Positions 45,099-56,036 of a DNA stretch of 64,000 nucleotides are shown here, piece by piece. The DNA comes from Rhizodiscina lignyota. Lineage: Eukaryota; Ascomycota; Dothideomycetes; Aulographales; Rhizodiscinaceae. The notes under the pieces were generated by a model. That model was not told the origin of the DNA, searched no databases, and was given only the letters and a program-made list of their open reading frames with translations. The DNA lies in the NCBI GenBank assembly GCA_010015805.1, contig ML978132.1:806001-870000 (forward strand). The letters are read 5' to 3'. The first letter of the stretch is position 1, and every line of letters starts with the position of its first letter. The position numbers and the translations under genes were made by a program.

Positions 45099-46942
45099 TC
45101 AACTCCGTAGCTGACGTTGACTCATCTCCGCCGTGAAGAAGCTGTCCTTGCTCTCTTCCAACATGTTGTTCGCTTCCAAAGTGTCAAAATTCCAAGATCC
45201 GCACTTCCAATGTGCTCCGGTCGTGAGTATTTTCAAGCTCAAGCCTTTGATTTGAGTAATTTGCCATAAATGCAGAACCAATCGGCGAGAGCATTCATCG
45301 ACGCGATCAATTATGATGAAGCTCTGTTTCTCCTCAGCGAACTCAGCCCATCGCTCTAGAAGCTTCTTAAGTAGCGCCCGTGTCTTCGTTAACGCCTCCT
45401 GTGTTTTCTCGGCACTGTCAAGCGACTTGAAGTGAGCACTCTCTGTAATAACCATGTGCTTGTTGTCGTTGTAAAATGGTTCGCTCCACAGCAGGATTTG
45501 GAAAATGAGATGGGACCACAGTTCCATCTCGAGAGCGACTTCATCGCCCGAGTCGTGCTGTCGCTTTAATTTCGAAAGTGAATAGAATGCGGCAGTCCCG
45601 TCACGCTTCTTGACGTCGAGGAACAGACTGGGCGTGGCAGGAGACAGCCAGCACTCTCCATGACTGTTAGTTTGGACATGTGCATTATCGCGGCCGATGA
45701 GGAGTAAGAGACCAGATCGTTCCGAGTTCTTCCACTTGGCGTATATTTCGTTTGCATCAAGCAGACCCAAGCTCACTTGCTCCAGTTGCCAGGCACTACG
45801 AGTTCGCTTTCGCGGCGAAGGTTTTGGCTTGCAGTAGCGCTCCAGTTCGGCAAGAAACGTTCGGGCATATTCGGAAGCATTAAAGCGCTCTCTGATGCTC
45901 AAATTTCTCTGAAGCTCATCGGTGATATGTTCTGTTCCCATAGTTAAAGCAATAGACATGGCGAGATAGAATGAGAGCCTTACTTTCGCGTTGCTTTTCT
46001 TCTCTATCGTTCGCAGCCTTGATGCTCGCGTTTGTGGTTTCTATTGTCTCTGTTCTCGTTTTTATTGTTTCGGTCGTGGTCTGGATTGTATCCGTTGTGG
46101 TCTGAATAGTTTTGGTCCTAGCTTCGATATCCTTAAGAGAACGGAGAGCATCAACAAAGCTCTCCTCCATCATTTCGCGCATAGCAATCTTGATCTCTTC
46201 TGCTACTCTGTTGAGTTTACTCTCTGGATTATCCACAGCTACTTTCTTGATTCTGACTGGTTGTCACGAGCTTCGTTAGTTGGACAAATTCATCATCACA
46301 AGTGAGATTTGCAAAGGAGTTGTTGCCTACAGAGAGTGCCCCTGTTGTAATATTGATATATCTCATCAGCAAGCTGTGTTGTTAGTCGACACACTTCTCT
46401 TGTCCATTTCTTAACAGGCTCGCGCTCTTTTGCGCCCTTCACCATACGGTCCAAATTCTCGGCTCTTCCAACCCAGTCTCCGAGTACCTTCAGCAGCCCT
46501 TCGATCTTCATTTCCTTCGCCCGTTTTCTGGCGGGTACCTGGGACATGAGCTTTCAGCTTGCCAGAGTGAAGCAGGAGGTAGACTCACAGCCAAAGCCAC
46601 CAGTAATATACCTGTGGCAATCCCGCCATACTGATTGTCAACTCCTTTTGCGATCTCCGTCAAGCCATTATAATTTTCCAGGAATGACTGTGCTATTCCA
46701 GCGTACGTTTCGATTTTGTGGCCAATGTTTCTGATTACTTGGTCTTCTCGTTTCTTTCCAAGTTCCTCAAGGCTTTGACTTGCAAGGTTCAATCGCCTGC
46801 GCGCATCTTGAAAGCCATTTCTCTGCTCTTTCTCAACCTCAATTCGGAAGTCGAAACTCAGGTGTACAAGAAGTCCAGAAGAGCCTGGAACGGCTTTATC
46901 ATTCGCGATGTGGTGACCTGGAACGGCTTTGGTCCCTTCCAT
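45099..46942 (-). CDS. STAND/NACHT-like protein without recognisable P-loop
   Basis: Exons 46942-46589, 46538-46331, 46256-45984 and 45931-45099 join in phase to 555 aa. The N-half resembles the helical domain before NACHT modules in fungal STAND proteins (SFLENYNGLTEIAKGVDNQYGG ... LGDWVGRAENLDRM). A Thr-rich coiled coil of TIQTTTDT/TIKTRTET heptads follows (exon 3). The last exon ends with FIIIDRVDECSRRL, like a Walker B of the NACHT type. Where the P-loop should be (about residues 345-385, LLLLIGRDNAHVQ to SLFLDVKKRDGTAAF) there is no GxxxxGKS/T. The protein stops about 50 residues after Walker B, with no repeats. It may be a truncated or decoy STAND protein. The N-terminus contains a small duplication (KAVPG twice). 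Confidence 0.65.
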
Positions 46943-48125
46943 CAGATGTGAATCATAACACTGTCGGTTGGCTTATTCCGCATGGTACGATATGTCAAAT
47001 GCCCACTGCTACTCTCCCTGTTTCCTTTCTAATAGACTTTTAGGCTCCGGCGGGGTATGCAGGCAGCCATTGACGAAATGGCATATGTCATTGAATGGTC
47101 CTTCCTCCACCGTGGCTGTGTAGAAAATTCTGCGGCTGAGCCTCATCGACCACGAACATATCAGGACAAGCAAGATGACTACATTTTCATGGAAGATAGC
47201 TTCTCTGATTATTCCCAGCTACGTACAGCTTCAACTGGAGCGGTTGGCCGGCGCGGGCCGTCGAATGGCGTAACGTGTAGCTGATGCCGATGAGTGCTAC
47301 GACACTTCAGGACTGAAGCGGCCGCCTTGCGGTGCGTCTGACAAGTTCTTGTCTCATCATCCATTATCGCACTGTCCGCATGTGGCCTGATTTGACATAT
47401 ACAGTATGGATTGCCTTATCAGGAGACAACTTCGTGTCTGCTAATGCACACCCATCATAGTGGCGTGCAGAATCGAGCGAAGGAAGGATTGGCTTCAGAG
47501 CAGCCGACCTCTGCAGCCCGGATTTCCGCCCCTTCTTCAATACGCGTAAGGCTGGAGAGCAGTCTACCCAATTACGATGAAATTGACCCCTCGCTTTGAT
47601 CAGAAAGATGACCATTGTTCAATCTCAGAAGGCTGAGGAGGCTTGCACCGGCCGGGGTGCAACCCCGCCTCTCGACATGTCCGTTCTGCCTCAGTTGCTT
47701 TTCAGGCCACATCCATTCCACCCACGGCAGTATCGCCGATCAGTTGAGGCTTAGAGCGTCTACATAAAGCGAATGAGCATGCTGCGTTCTCATGCGTCCA
47801 CTCGCTTTCAGCTCATGCATACTCTATGTGTGGGCGGAGCATGCTCAAGCGAATTGTTCGCTTTGCCTGAGTGGACGAAGCGGCTACTTGGCCCCTTCAC
47901 TCCCTTTAGAACTAAGCTGAAGGTACCCGGCCTTCCTATGAGGCTCTGCAAACTCAAACCGTCTAGCAACGGGCCCATACTTGTGCGAAGAGTCCAAGGA
48001 CTGTCATGATGAACAGAGATTCCACCAGACAAACCTCGAGTGCGCTCTCGTAGCCTCATTTCGAAAACGCATAAGAGGAGTATACGTTGTAATAGCATGA
48101 GCTTGAAAAACAAAACCGTGGCGTC
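46943..48125. other. Intergenic between divergent STAND-like and AAA genes
   Basis: No gene is supported. Inverted repeats occur: TTGCACC/GGTGCAA around GGCCGG at 47643-47662, the palindrome GAGCATGCTC at 47837-47846, and CGTCCACTC (47795-47803) with GAGTGGACG (47869-47877). Confidence 0.4.
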
Positions 48126-50788
48126 ATGCTGACTGAAACACAGTGCAATATGGCTTCCAATCATGTTGGAAAACTTGACGAGTCACAATCGAAAGAGATG
48201 GAGAATTCTTCTCCTCTCGCTCTGGACGGACAATTTAAGAAATTCCTTGAAGCATGCAAAGAGCAAAATATTCCACTTACCGACGAGCAATGCAAGATTT
48301 TCGGCAAAATTCTAGAGAATGACTCATCATCTAAAGATGCTGAGTGCACTGAGAAGGCGAACGGGACTGAAGAGAAGAAAAATGCCGACGATGAAAGAGG
48401 TACCAAAATCGAAACGAATGGCGAAAAGAACGACGATGCTGAAGACAGTGACGATTCTAAAGAGAAGAGCAAGTTCCAGATAGGCCGAGTGCAATACGTC
48501 GCCGAGTATGACATGGACGGAGACAAAGGTCCGCCGCCGAAGCCCGTGTGGCCGCCGAAAAAGCTCGACCCCGAAGCAGCCAACTGTGCCTTTACCATCA
48601 AAGAGATCATATCGAAGAACACTGGCGAACGAGATCATTATGAGCTTATCGTCGATGACCCGAAGCTCAGGAAGCTGATGAAGACTGCTCTAGAGTTGTG
48701 GTTTGACCATGTCGCGGACCCTTGGGGTCAGTCCAAGCCCGTCATAATGGACGATGACGGGTTGCTAATCCGGAACTGGAATAAATTGGAGGAAGCTGCA
48801 AAAGGCGATGATTCGGCTGCTCAAGACCTTCGTACGCTTATGGAGCACTATCAGTTGATTGCGCAGAAGAACTTCAAGGCATCTCAGGCTCAGAAAGACG
48901 AGAAAATGATTGATTTCGAGGGCTTGCGATGGCTTTTTCGACCTGGCGACAGTGTTATTGTCAACAGAGCGTTCATCGATGAGCCGCAGCTGTTTGTCGT
49001 TGAACATTATGGCGAAGGATGGATGGACACCGACGAAGCATACAGTGTGACATGCCGTGGCTACGACTGGGACGGCACGAAGCTCTTACGCCAAAAATAC
49101 ATACTGTACCTCAGAAAATTTAGTCGGGACATGAAGATTCAGAACCTGGACTTTTATCCTCTGGAAAGCTACGCTGGGGATAAAGACGAGCTGAAGAAAT
49201 CGCTTGTTGAGCGAGGATTAAAGTACTGGGATATATGCACAGAGATCAACGAGGCGTCAGGGCGGTCAAACAGGGTCTTTGCTCATACAGGTGTCATGCT
49301 CACTCACAAGGGGGACGCATATGATCTTGACAGGAACAAAGATTGGAAACTTACTCCCCGAGATGCTGTTACCAGAAAGGAGACGGTGAGCTGGTTCTGC
49401 ATCAAGTTTAACTGTTCCTACTAACCGCGTTCTACCACAGTCCGAACAGGTGGTTGTGGACTTCAAGTCATTTCGGAAGCCAGGCCTTGGCCCCGGTGAC
49501 CTTTCACTTGGCAACCTTGTGCCAGAGCCAACGGATTGCTGCTGGTGTCGCCTCTGCTCGAACGATGGGCAATGGGCAACCTGGGAAGAGGAATTTGAAA
49601 GTACCATGAAAGCCTTTCGCAGCGGCGACAAACTCCCAGAAGAGCTCCCAACGGGCGCTAAAGAAATTCTTGCCCTCCTGCCTCCTCGAGTCTTGGGATA
49701 CGCTCTCCATGAGAAAGAATGGGCACAGTTCAATGTCAAAGCTCTGGGTCCTGTACAGTGGGAAGGCCAGAAGCAAGCTTGGAAGAATTTGGAGCTTGAT
49801 CCTCTTGAAAAGGAGCGTATCAGATTGCTTGTGAAAAACCATATCCTATTGCGAGAGGGGAAGAATAAGGTGAGACCAGAAGATCTCGTGGGAGATCTGA
49901 TCGGTGGCAAAGGGCAAGGCCTTGTGCTTCTCTTCCACGGTAAGCATAATTGCCGAGTGGTTCGCTTGAAGCATTGTTGATTCCATGTCACAGGTGTACC
50001 TGGCGTCGGCAAAACAATGACTGCTGAGGCATTAGCTGAAGAAACGAAGAAGCCCCTTCTTAAAGTTGGCGCAAAAGAGCTTAATTACAGCAATCTTTCG
50101 TTCACAAGTACTCAACTGGAGAAATATTTTGACCTGGCCAAGGATTGGGACGCTATCATGCTCATGTACGAAATTATGAAAACCGTTGATGGTAGCATGC
50201 TGACAAAGAAAGTGATGAAGCAGACGTGTTCCTGCGTGATCGAATAAACTTGGACTCACTTGAAGCTGGACTGGTTTCGGGCAAGTACTCTGCCGGACCT
50301 TGGAGGGACTGGACAGTCGCTGACAGTAAAGCTGCACAGAGATGCTGAGAGTTCTTGAATACTTCCAAGGGGTTCTGATCATGACAACGAACCGCATAAA
50401 GGTTATTGATCTGGCCATGCAATCCCGCATTCATCTTGCTGTCCTCTATTCCGAACTTGAGGGCAGCCGAGCGAAGAAGGTGTGGCACAATTATAGGAAC
50501 CAGTTGAAGGCCGGAAACTCTACGGAAACCGAGATTAATGAAATCAAGAGATGGATCGATGAAAGAGATGATGCTCTGGAACCGGACGGCTTGAACGGGC
50601 GGCAAATTCGCAATATCTTCACTCTTGCCCAGATCTTGGCGCAAGAGAATGACGGAAAGATTACTCTGGCCCACATCAAGGAGATGTGGAGATCGACTTT
50701 CATGTTTGGACGGCAGCTTAGAGATTTTGTCAGCACAGAACAGGACAAATTCATCGTTGGAAAGAATGATGGGAAGAAGGTGAAGTGA
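48126..50788 (+). CDS. Fungal AAA+ ATPase (DUF7025-type architecture)
   Basis: Exons 48126-49385, 49441-49939, 49994-50165, 50213-50280 and 50340-50788 encode 815 aa. Residues 1-120 are acidic and low complexity. A conserved middle domain (FEGLRWLFRPGDSV, CRGYDWDG) is usual for this family. The AAA module has Walker A GVPGVGKTMTAEAL (about 587), Walker B AIMLIDEADVFLRDR (about 640), and LEYFQGVLIMTTNR with arginine-finger region AMQSRIHLAV. Walker B appears only after splicing the 47 nt intron 3; unspliced, the frame stops early. Intron 4 (50281-50339) starts GCAAGT, a textbook GC-AG intron. The true start may be Met9 (48150). These proteins resemble Bcs1/Yta-like ATPases, but their cellular role is unknown. 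Proximity to STAND-like genes may be coincidental. Confidence 0.88.
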
Positions 50789-52104
50789 GAGTGGCATATC
50801 ACAGATACCTTCCACATCTGCTCTTTTCTCTCCTTGCTCTGTATGGATCAAAGCCTTGACCTGTTTCAATGTAAAGATTGAGGAAGTAATCTCTCTATGT
50901 ATTGAACAGACTTATGGATCCAATATCGACCACCATCAATTATGTTGATGCCTGTGTCGCACGAGAGAAAAAGAAGGGAGAGTTGCACTGTATTGCGGAG
51001 TTCGGGGGTTCTAACCTAATTGGGCGCAGTGACTTGAGATTGACATTGGTGGGATCCATTGACAATTTCAAAATTCTAAGAGACTTAAGCGTCCAGGCGT
51101 GGGTTTGCAGTGGACCCACAGCACCAACTCATAGAGTCGTCTTCCTCGAATAGCTCGATGGCATAACATAAGTTCGAAGCTCAAGATTTAAGATATGCCA
51201 AGCTCCACCGCCAAGCACCAACACGGGATTGCCGCCAGCCAAGAGCCCTCCGCGAGAGTCCGCCCGTAGCTGAAACGTCCTTTATCCCACGCGTGCTCGA
51301 TCCATTGGACATCAAAAACTCTCTTCAAGCTGATTTACTCACGAACTCCTCGATTCAGCCTCATCGAACCCGCTGTCCAACTACAACGGCCCATTTCGTA
51401 TTCTGAAACGTTCAGCTCCATTCACCAGTCTCAAATTTCATGTCTCCGATGTCACTCGAATGAGAGTCTATTTTCGGACGCAACAACATTGCTGGACCAC
51501 TGTCGATCAACCCTTTTGACACGACTCCGCTCCCCCACGTCTGCTCATGGCTTGAGCTACGAGAGATTCATGTTTGCAGACCCAGGAGCGTGAACCTGGA
51601 GCGGAATGAGCCGGCAATGCTTCGACAACCACCTTCAAGGCAGAAAATCGATTGTCCCCGGTATCCCATGCTCCGGCATGAAATGAAGATTGCCATTAAT
51701 TACCGGAAGAGTGTTAGTGACAGCTCCAAAGAACACCTCATACCCACCAGCCAAACGCCTTCGAGAGGAACTAGGTCTTTACGAATCAGTTGTACCCCCA
51801 AAGCTCATGGGCAGGCAACATTCGTGGCTATGCTACAACCAACATCGGCGTTGTTGCGGCGATGGCACTATTCAAGTCCACAGGCAATTCCATCGCGCAC
51901 CTTGTCTTCAGAAGTAATGGAGCTTCCGGCGGAACTATTCCGGAGAAATGTAGCAGCCCATCGCTCTTCGAGCAAGTGGCCTGAAATGAAATATAAGTAT
52001 CTGGCATCTCCTGCGAAATACTCACAGTTGGCGGTGCTACCAAGCTTACAGATTCTTCCCACTGCATTTCTTTGTTGTCAATCTTTATCCATCATTTTCT
52101 GACG
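50789..52104. other. Intergenic, no gene supported
   Basis: Open frames such as 51590-52102 lack an ATG start, domains or intron support. This stretch includes the promoter of the secreted orphan gene. Confidence 0.4.
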
Positions 52105-53679
52105 ATGGTTCACATCACTTCCTCCCGCACTTGTGTGCCTCTGCTACTACTCTCATTGCTACAATGTGCATCTGCGCGGCCATCCCATTTTTACCTCCTT
52201 CCTCGGCAAGCAAATCAGTCATTGGCAGCAGCCAGTGCATCTACCGGGGATCTCACAGCCGATTCAAGCTGTAAAGATCTCTCCGACTACCAATTCAACA
52301 ACAAGCTTCAGCTGCAAGCGGACTTCTGGGATAAGACGGACACTTCCGACATGCTCAAAGATTGGTGTGATGGTACATCGGCATGTGGCTCGAACTTTGC
52401 ATCTGCCTTTGCCGATCCCTGGGGAATGGGACAGAGCTTCTCATGCTCAATGAATGTTCCATGCGGCAGGCCGGACTGTTCGAATATGCAGGATGACACG
52501 GCGCCAAAAAGCGGAGCAGCTTATGAAGTCATGGTATCGCTCAGCAACGTCAACCAATACCTCGTCAACCTTCGAGCAGCTCTGAATCAGGGTAAAGACC
52601 GATTCAATGGACTGTCAACAGCGCTGCAGCAGACTTTCTGGCCCAGCCACAACCCAGACAATCTGTTGTTGGGCGAGATTATGAATGGCGGTCAAGCTGC
52701 CATGGGTATGATTGCTGCCATTGCTGGAGGTCCCATGGCTGGCATCGCCAAGGAACTCGTGAACGGAATGCTCAATGGTGTTTACCGCGCAATGACCGGC
52801 AAGGATGAATCACTCCAGAACCTGGCCAGTATGGAGCAAGAGACCGATGAGTGGTACCAAGGCTGCCTCAATTCTGTTAATACGCTCAATGATGACCTGA
52901 TGACGCTCGGATCCCATGACGGCATGTCGGTGCAAGACCTCCTTGCCGACGGTACATGGCTGGATTATCGCGACCACCCAATTCTCAACACCGATGCCTC
53001 CAGGCCTCTGGTGCAAGAGGGCCAGCTTAACGATTTGATGTACCACTTCCTCCTCGGTCAGCTCATCAACTACTCTTGGAAGCAGCAAAGCACCTGGCTT
53101 GTAACGTACCCGATGTCCGAGGATGATTTCAACAGCCGCACATGGAATGCTGGCAGCAACGATGGCCGCCTCAAGATGTACTACGGCGGTACTGCATGGT
53201 TCTTCCAGAGCCTTTACATGGATGGCAACATTCCCACTGCTCAAAACCCTCCGGGCTGGGACAAAGTCGAAGATAACATGGGCGATGGCTTCGACGCTCA
53301 CTCAATTATCGTTTCGTCCGCAGACGGCTTCAGCGACTCCGGGTTCGACCACGACTTCAATACCAACTTCGACCAGTTCTTTTCTGAGCCCGATACCACA
53401 ACATGGTTAAGTGTCGGCCCGCGCGCCAGAGGCTACTTTAGCATTCCGGTCTGCAACCTCGCTGGATCAGACAATGTCGGTAGCTTGGATGAGCTGAACG
53501 ATTGGCTTGATTCTCCCGGCGATTGGTTTGCGGACGGCAGAGCCAAGTCGAGCTACTGCGCGTGCAAAGATACGACAGACCAAACAGGGAAACTGTTCTC
53601 AGACGCGTTCCCGTCGGATATGGGGCTACAGCTTACGGGTAATTGTGACCCTACGGAAACTCTACCTCCTGGACCTTGA
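52105..53679 (+). CDS. Secreted orphan protein, 524 aa
   Basis: A single exon from ATG 52105. The N-terminus MVHITSSRTCVPLLLLSLLQ is a signal peptide cleaved near CASA. There is no C-terminal hydrophobic anchor. The N-third is Cys-containing (SCKDLSDYQ, FSCSMNVPCGRPDCSN), and the middle has a hydrophobic Gly/Ala/Met segment (GGQAAMGMIAAIAGGPMAGIAKEL) that could insert in a membrane or pack as helices. The C-half is Trp/Asp/Asn-rich and ends with paired Cys (SSYCACKDTTD, LTGNCDP). I recall similar secreted proteins in many ascomycetes as an uncharacterised family but cannot name a function. It is convergent with a GH18 enzyme, a possible functional partner at the cell wall. Confidence 0.82.
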   Translation: MVHITSSRTCVPLLLLSLLQCASARPSHFYLLPRQANQSLAAASASTGDLTADSSCKDLSDYQFNNKLQLQADFWDKTDTSDMLKDWCDGTSACGSNFASAFADPWGMGQSFSCSMNVPCGRPDCSNMQDDTAPKSGAAYEVMVSLSNVNQYLVNLRAALNQGKDRFNGLSTALQQTFWPSHNPDNLLLGEIMNGGQAAMGMIAAIAGGPMAGIAKELVNGMLNGVYRAMTGKDESLQNLASMEQETDEWYQGCLNSVNTLNDDLMTLGSHDGMSVQDLLADGTWLDYRDHPILNTDASRPLVQEGQLNDLMYHFLLGQLINYSWKQQSTWLVTYPMSEDDFNSRTWNAGSNDGRLKMYYGGTAWFFQSLYMDGNIPTAQNPPGWDKVEDNMGDGFDAHSIIVSSADGFSDSGFDHDFNTNFDQFFSEPDTTTWLSVGPRARGYFSIPVCNLAGSDNVGSLDELNDWLDSPGDWFADGRAKSSYCACKDTTDQTGKLFSDAFPSDMGLQLTGNCDPTETLPPGP

Positions 53680-53968
53680 GCCACGGGTGCAGTACGTGTA
53701 GACGTCGGAGTGCGCAATCGTTTCTGTAAAGACAGTGGATGTTTATTGAGGCTGTGTACCTTTTTCAATAAATATGGGCTGCATCCACTCAATTTAAATC
53801 TGGGCCAAGCCTAGCCCAAAGTAGCTTGTTTGATTTACTGTTTGTTTAGAATATTACCTTCATGACAAACTTTTGTGCATTTATCCCGCCAAACTACCTA
53901 GGTAGTCCGATGCCCAACAATAACAGTAACACACAACGCCGAGCAATCCATCATGCCTGCCAGTCCAG
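53680..53968. other. Short convergent 3' intergenic region
   Basis: AT-rich 3' flanks; nothing else seen. Confidence 0.5.
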
Positions 53969-55042
53969 TTAAGCCCTGAACTTGACAGCGTTCTTGGATT
54001 TGCACGCAGTCTCTTTCCTCGGCTTCACATTGGTGGCATTACTAACGCCCAGCCACTGTGCCATCAACTGACTCCATTCCCATGGCGCGGTTTGACCACC
54101 TGGTTCACTGTCAAAGTACTCCCACCCAAACACACCCCCAAACGCCAGATACTTGGTGTTCAGCGCCTTTAGTGTCTTTTGGAGCTGGTCCCATGGCACC
54201 CACCCGGAACACTCAGTGCTCGACGGCGAAGATGGCACACCCATGACAACCTTTTCAGGAGCGAAGCCGTTGGAAACAATATCCTCGTAGCATTGCGGGG
54301 TATTCGCATCGCCGAATCCATTGTAGAATTGCGCGTTATAGAAGGCAATGTCTTTACCGCGTTGCTGTTCGAGCGCTTTGTAGTCAAAGCCGGAGATGCA
54401 GCCTTGCGAAGAACATTTCGATGAGAGGCAAGATGCTACCGGAGACATGGTGATGAGGAAGTCTGGTCCAAAGTCCTTCCTTATGCTATCGATCAAGCGA
54501 ATGGTGTTGTTGAGGGTGATGGAACGCGGTGTGCGCTGCGGATTCGCATCCTCAATGTCGAGATCGATACCATCGAAGTCGTGCGTTTTCAGACCGTCAT
54601 GTAGGTATTTATACTCTTGCTCCCATGTAGACTCATTGGCAAGTTGCATCGATGGATAGCTTCCCAGTAAGGAGCCGATAACCTTGATACCGTTCTTTTG
54701 AAGCTGCGCTTTGTCGGACCAGAACTCGGTTAAGTTCGAGGCGTTGATTGGCGTGTCCCAGCCTCCGGTCCAGACGTTCAGGCCCTCAAATTCGTTTCCT
54801 GGCGGCCATACCTGGAGAGAGGCAAGGATAAGGTGTGAGACCACGATATCGGAGGAGTTGTTGATGAGTGGGAGGAGGGAGATGTGCTTTCCCCTCTCGG
54901 TGAGGGTCCCGTGGTAGTAGATTATTCGCGGATCAGACGTAGAGTTGGGTGATGTATTAGCGGCAGACAAGACAGGAGAGAGAAGGGAAGAAAGGATTGA
55001 GATGCCAATGAAACATTTAGAGAAAGAAGTTGAAAACATCAT
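53969..55042 (-). CDS. Secreted GH18 glycosidase (chitinase/endo-N-acetylglucosaminidase-like)
   Basis: A single exon of 357 aa from ATG 55042. MMFSTSFSKCFIGISILSSL starts a signal peptide ending near LSA. The catalytic DGIDLDIED (DxxDxDxE, acid Glu at about 161) is intact; QFYNGF supplies the conserved Tyr and GVFGWEYFDSE the barrel-closing Trp. The single-barrel layout with TECSGWVPWDQLQ and Cys pairs resembles class III-like or ENGase-like fungal GH18 enzymes. It would cleave chitin-like or N-glycan GlcNAc linkages outside the cell. There is no GPI signal and no chitin-binding module. Confidence 0.9.
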   Translation of the reverse strand: MMFSTSFSKCFIGISILSSLLSPVLSAANTSPNSTSDPRIIYYHGTLTERGKHISLLPLINNSSDIVVSHLILASLQVWPPGNEFEGLNVWTGGWDTPINASNLTEFWSDKAQLQKNGIKVIGSLLGSYPSMQLANESTWEQEYKYLHDGLKTHDFDGIDLDIEDANPQRTPRSITLNNTIRLIDSIRKDFGPDFLITMSPVASCLSSKCSSQGCISGFDYKALEQQRGKDIAFYNAQFYNGFGDANTPQCYEDIVSNGFAPEKVVMGVPSSPSSTECSGWVPWDQLQKTLKALNTKYLAFGGVFGWEYFDSEPGGQTAPWEWSQLMAQWLGVSNATNVKPRKETACKSKNAVKFRA

Positions 55043-56036
55043 GTTTGAGAATGAATTAAAACCAAGGAATGCATGCTTCTCGACTGTCAATGCAGAACGG
55101 GATCACGAGACGTTATATACACTAGACACACCTGATATACGGAATAAAACAAGTCATCATTCAAAGTTTTGCAAGGAACGACGCCGTCGACAGAGATGTT
55201 CGCAGGGTGCCGAGCCAGGGAGATCTCCACTCTCTGAGGCACTGTTAGCATATGATGTGGCATTGAGACTCTTAGGGCGCATGGTAAGGCTGGCAAATCA
55301 GTGCCACGAGAAATCCAAGGTACCTGGATACAGGGTGTGGGAGGATTCCCATGTGGCAGTGAATAGGATGTCCAGTTCAAGTGGCAAGGGTGGGTAGCCA
55401 GGCGGAGCAGAAGGGTAATCAGTCCGGCGGCGCCAAGAGTGGGAAGAGTGGGTACTTCAGCCGCCTGGAGATTTAGCGATCATGTGTCCACTGTGCCTTG
55501 GTGCGGGTGCCAAAGTACCGAAATGTGGGTACGATCTGCACTCCTTGGTGGCTGTGCGTGTCTTGCAGCAAATCACCGCTCCTCTCTCCTTATTTTCTAA
55601 ATAAACTCACTCTCTAGGACTGTACTCCCATCCCCGTTCTATATGAACGCCTCTTGTTGATCGTTTTGCCCGATGCCTATTCCGAGACTATCTTTCAAGT
55701 GGCGCGACAAAAACGCGCCCTGTTGACGCGTCAGTACTCTAAGGCTTTGGATGTGACCTTCTGAAGGGGATAACGCGTTGGAGTTATGTTGCATCTGGTC
55801 CTAATAATGTTCTCTATTATGGTATATCATTAGATCTCATCAGAAGCTGCTCTCAGTGCTTCAATTACCAGTCTTTGCACTCTGCCGCAGGCTGTCTCTG
55901 CCAAGTGAACTGAGGATCGCATACCTCAACACGACATCAATATCCATTTCGTCATGCGCCGAGGCTGAAGGACGCAAACCCAACTGAGACCTTGAGGTAT
56001 GTCGTTCATTCTGATACGCTAACCTTGATATACCCA
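55043..56036. other. Intergenic, promoter of GH18 gene and 3' flank of ADP-ribosylglycohydrolase gene
   Basis: Only the TATA box above is identified. Confidence 0.4.
55112..55120 (-). promoter_or_regulatory. TATA box of the GH18 gene
   Basis: The minus strand reads GTATATAAC, about 75 bp before the ATG. Confidence 0.5.

Noticed and set aside
50166-50247. Premature end of the AAA ATPase before Walker B
   Set aside because: Splicing 50166-50212 yields the Walker B motif DEADVF in frame.
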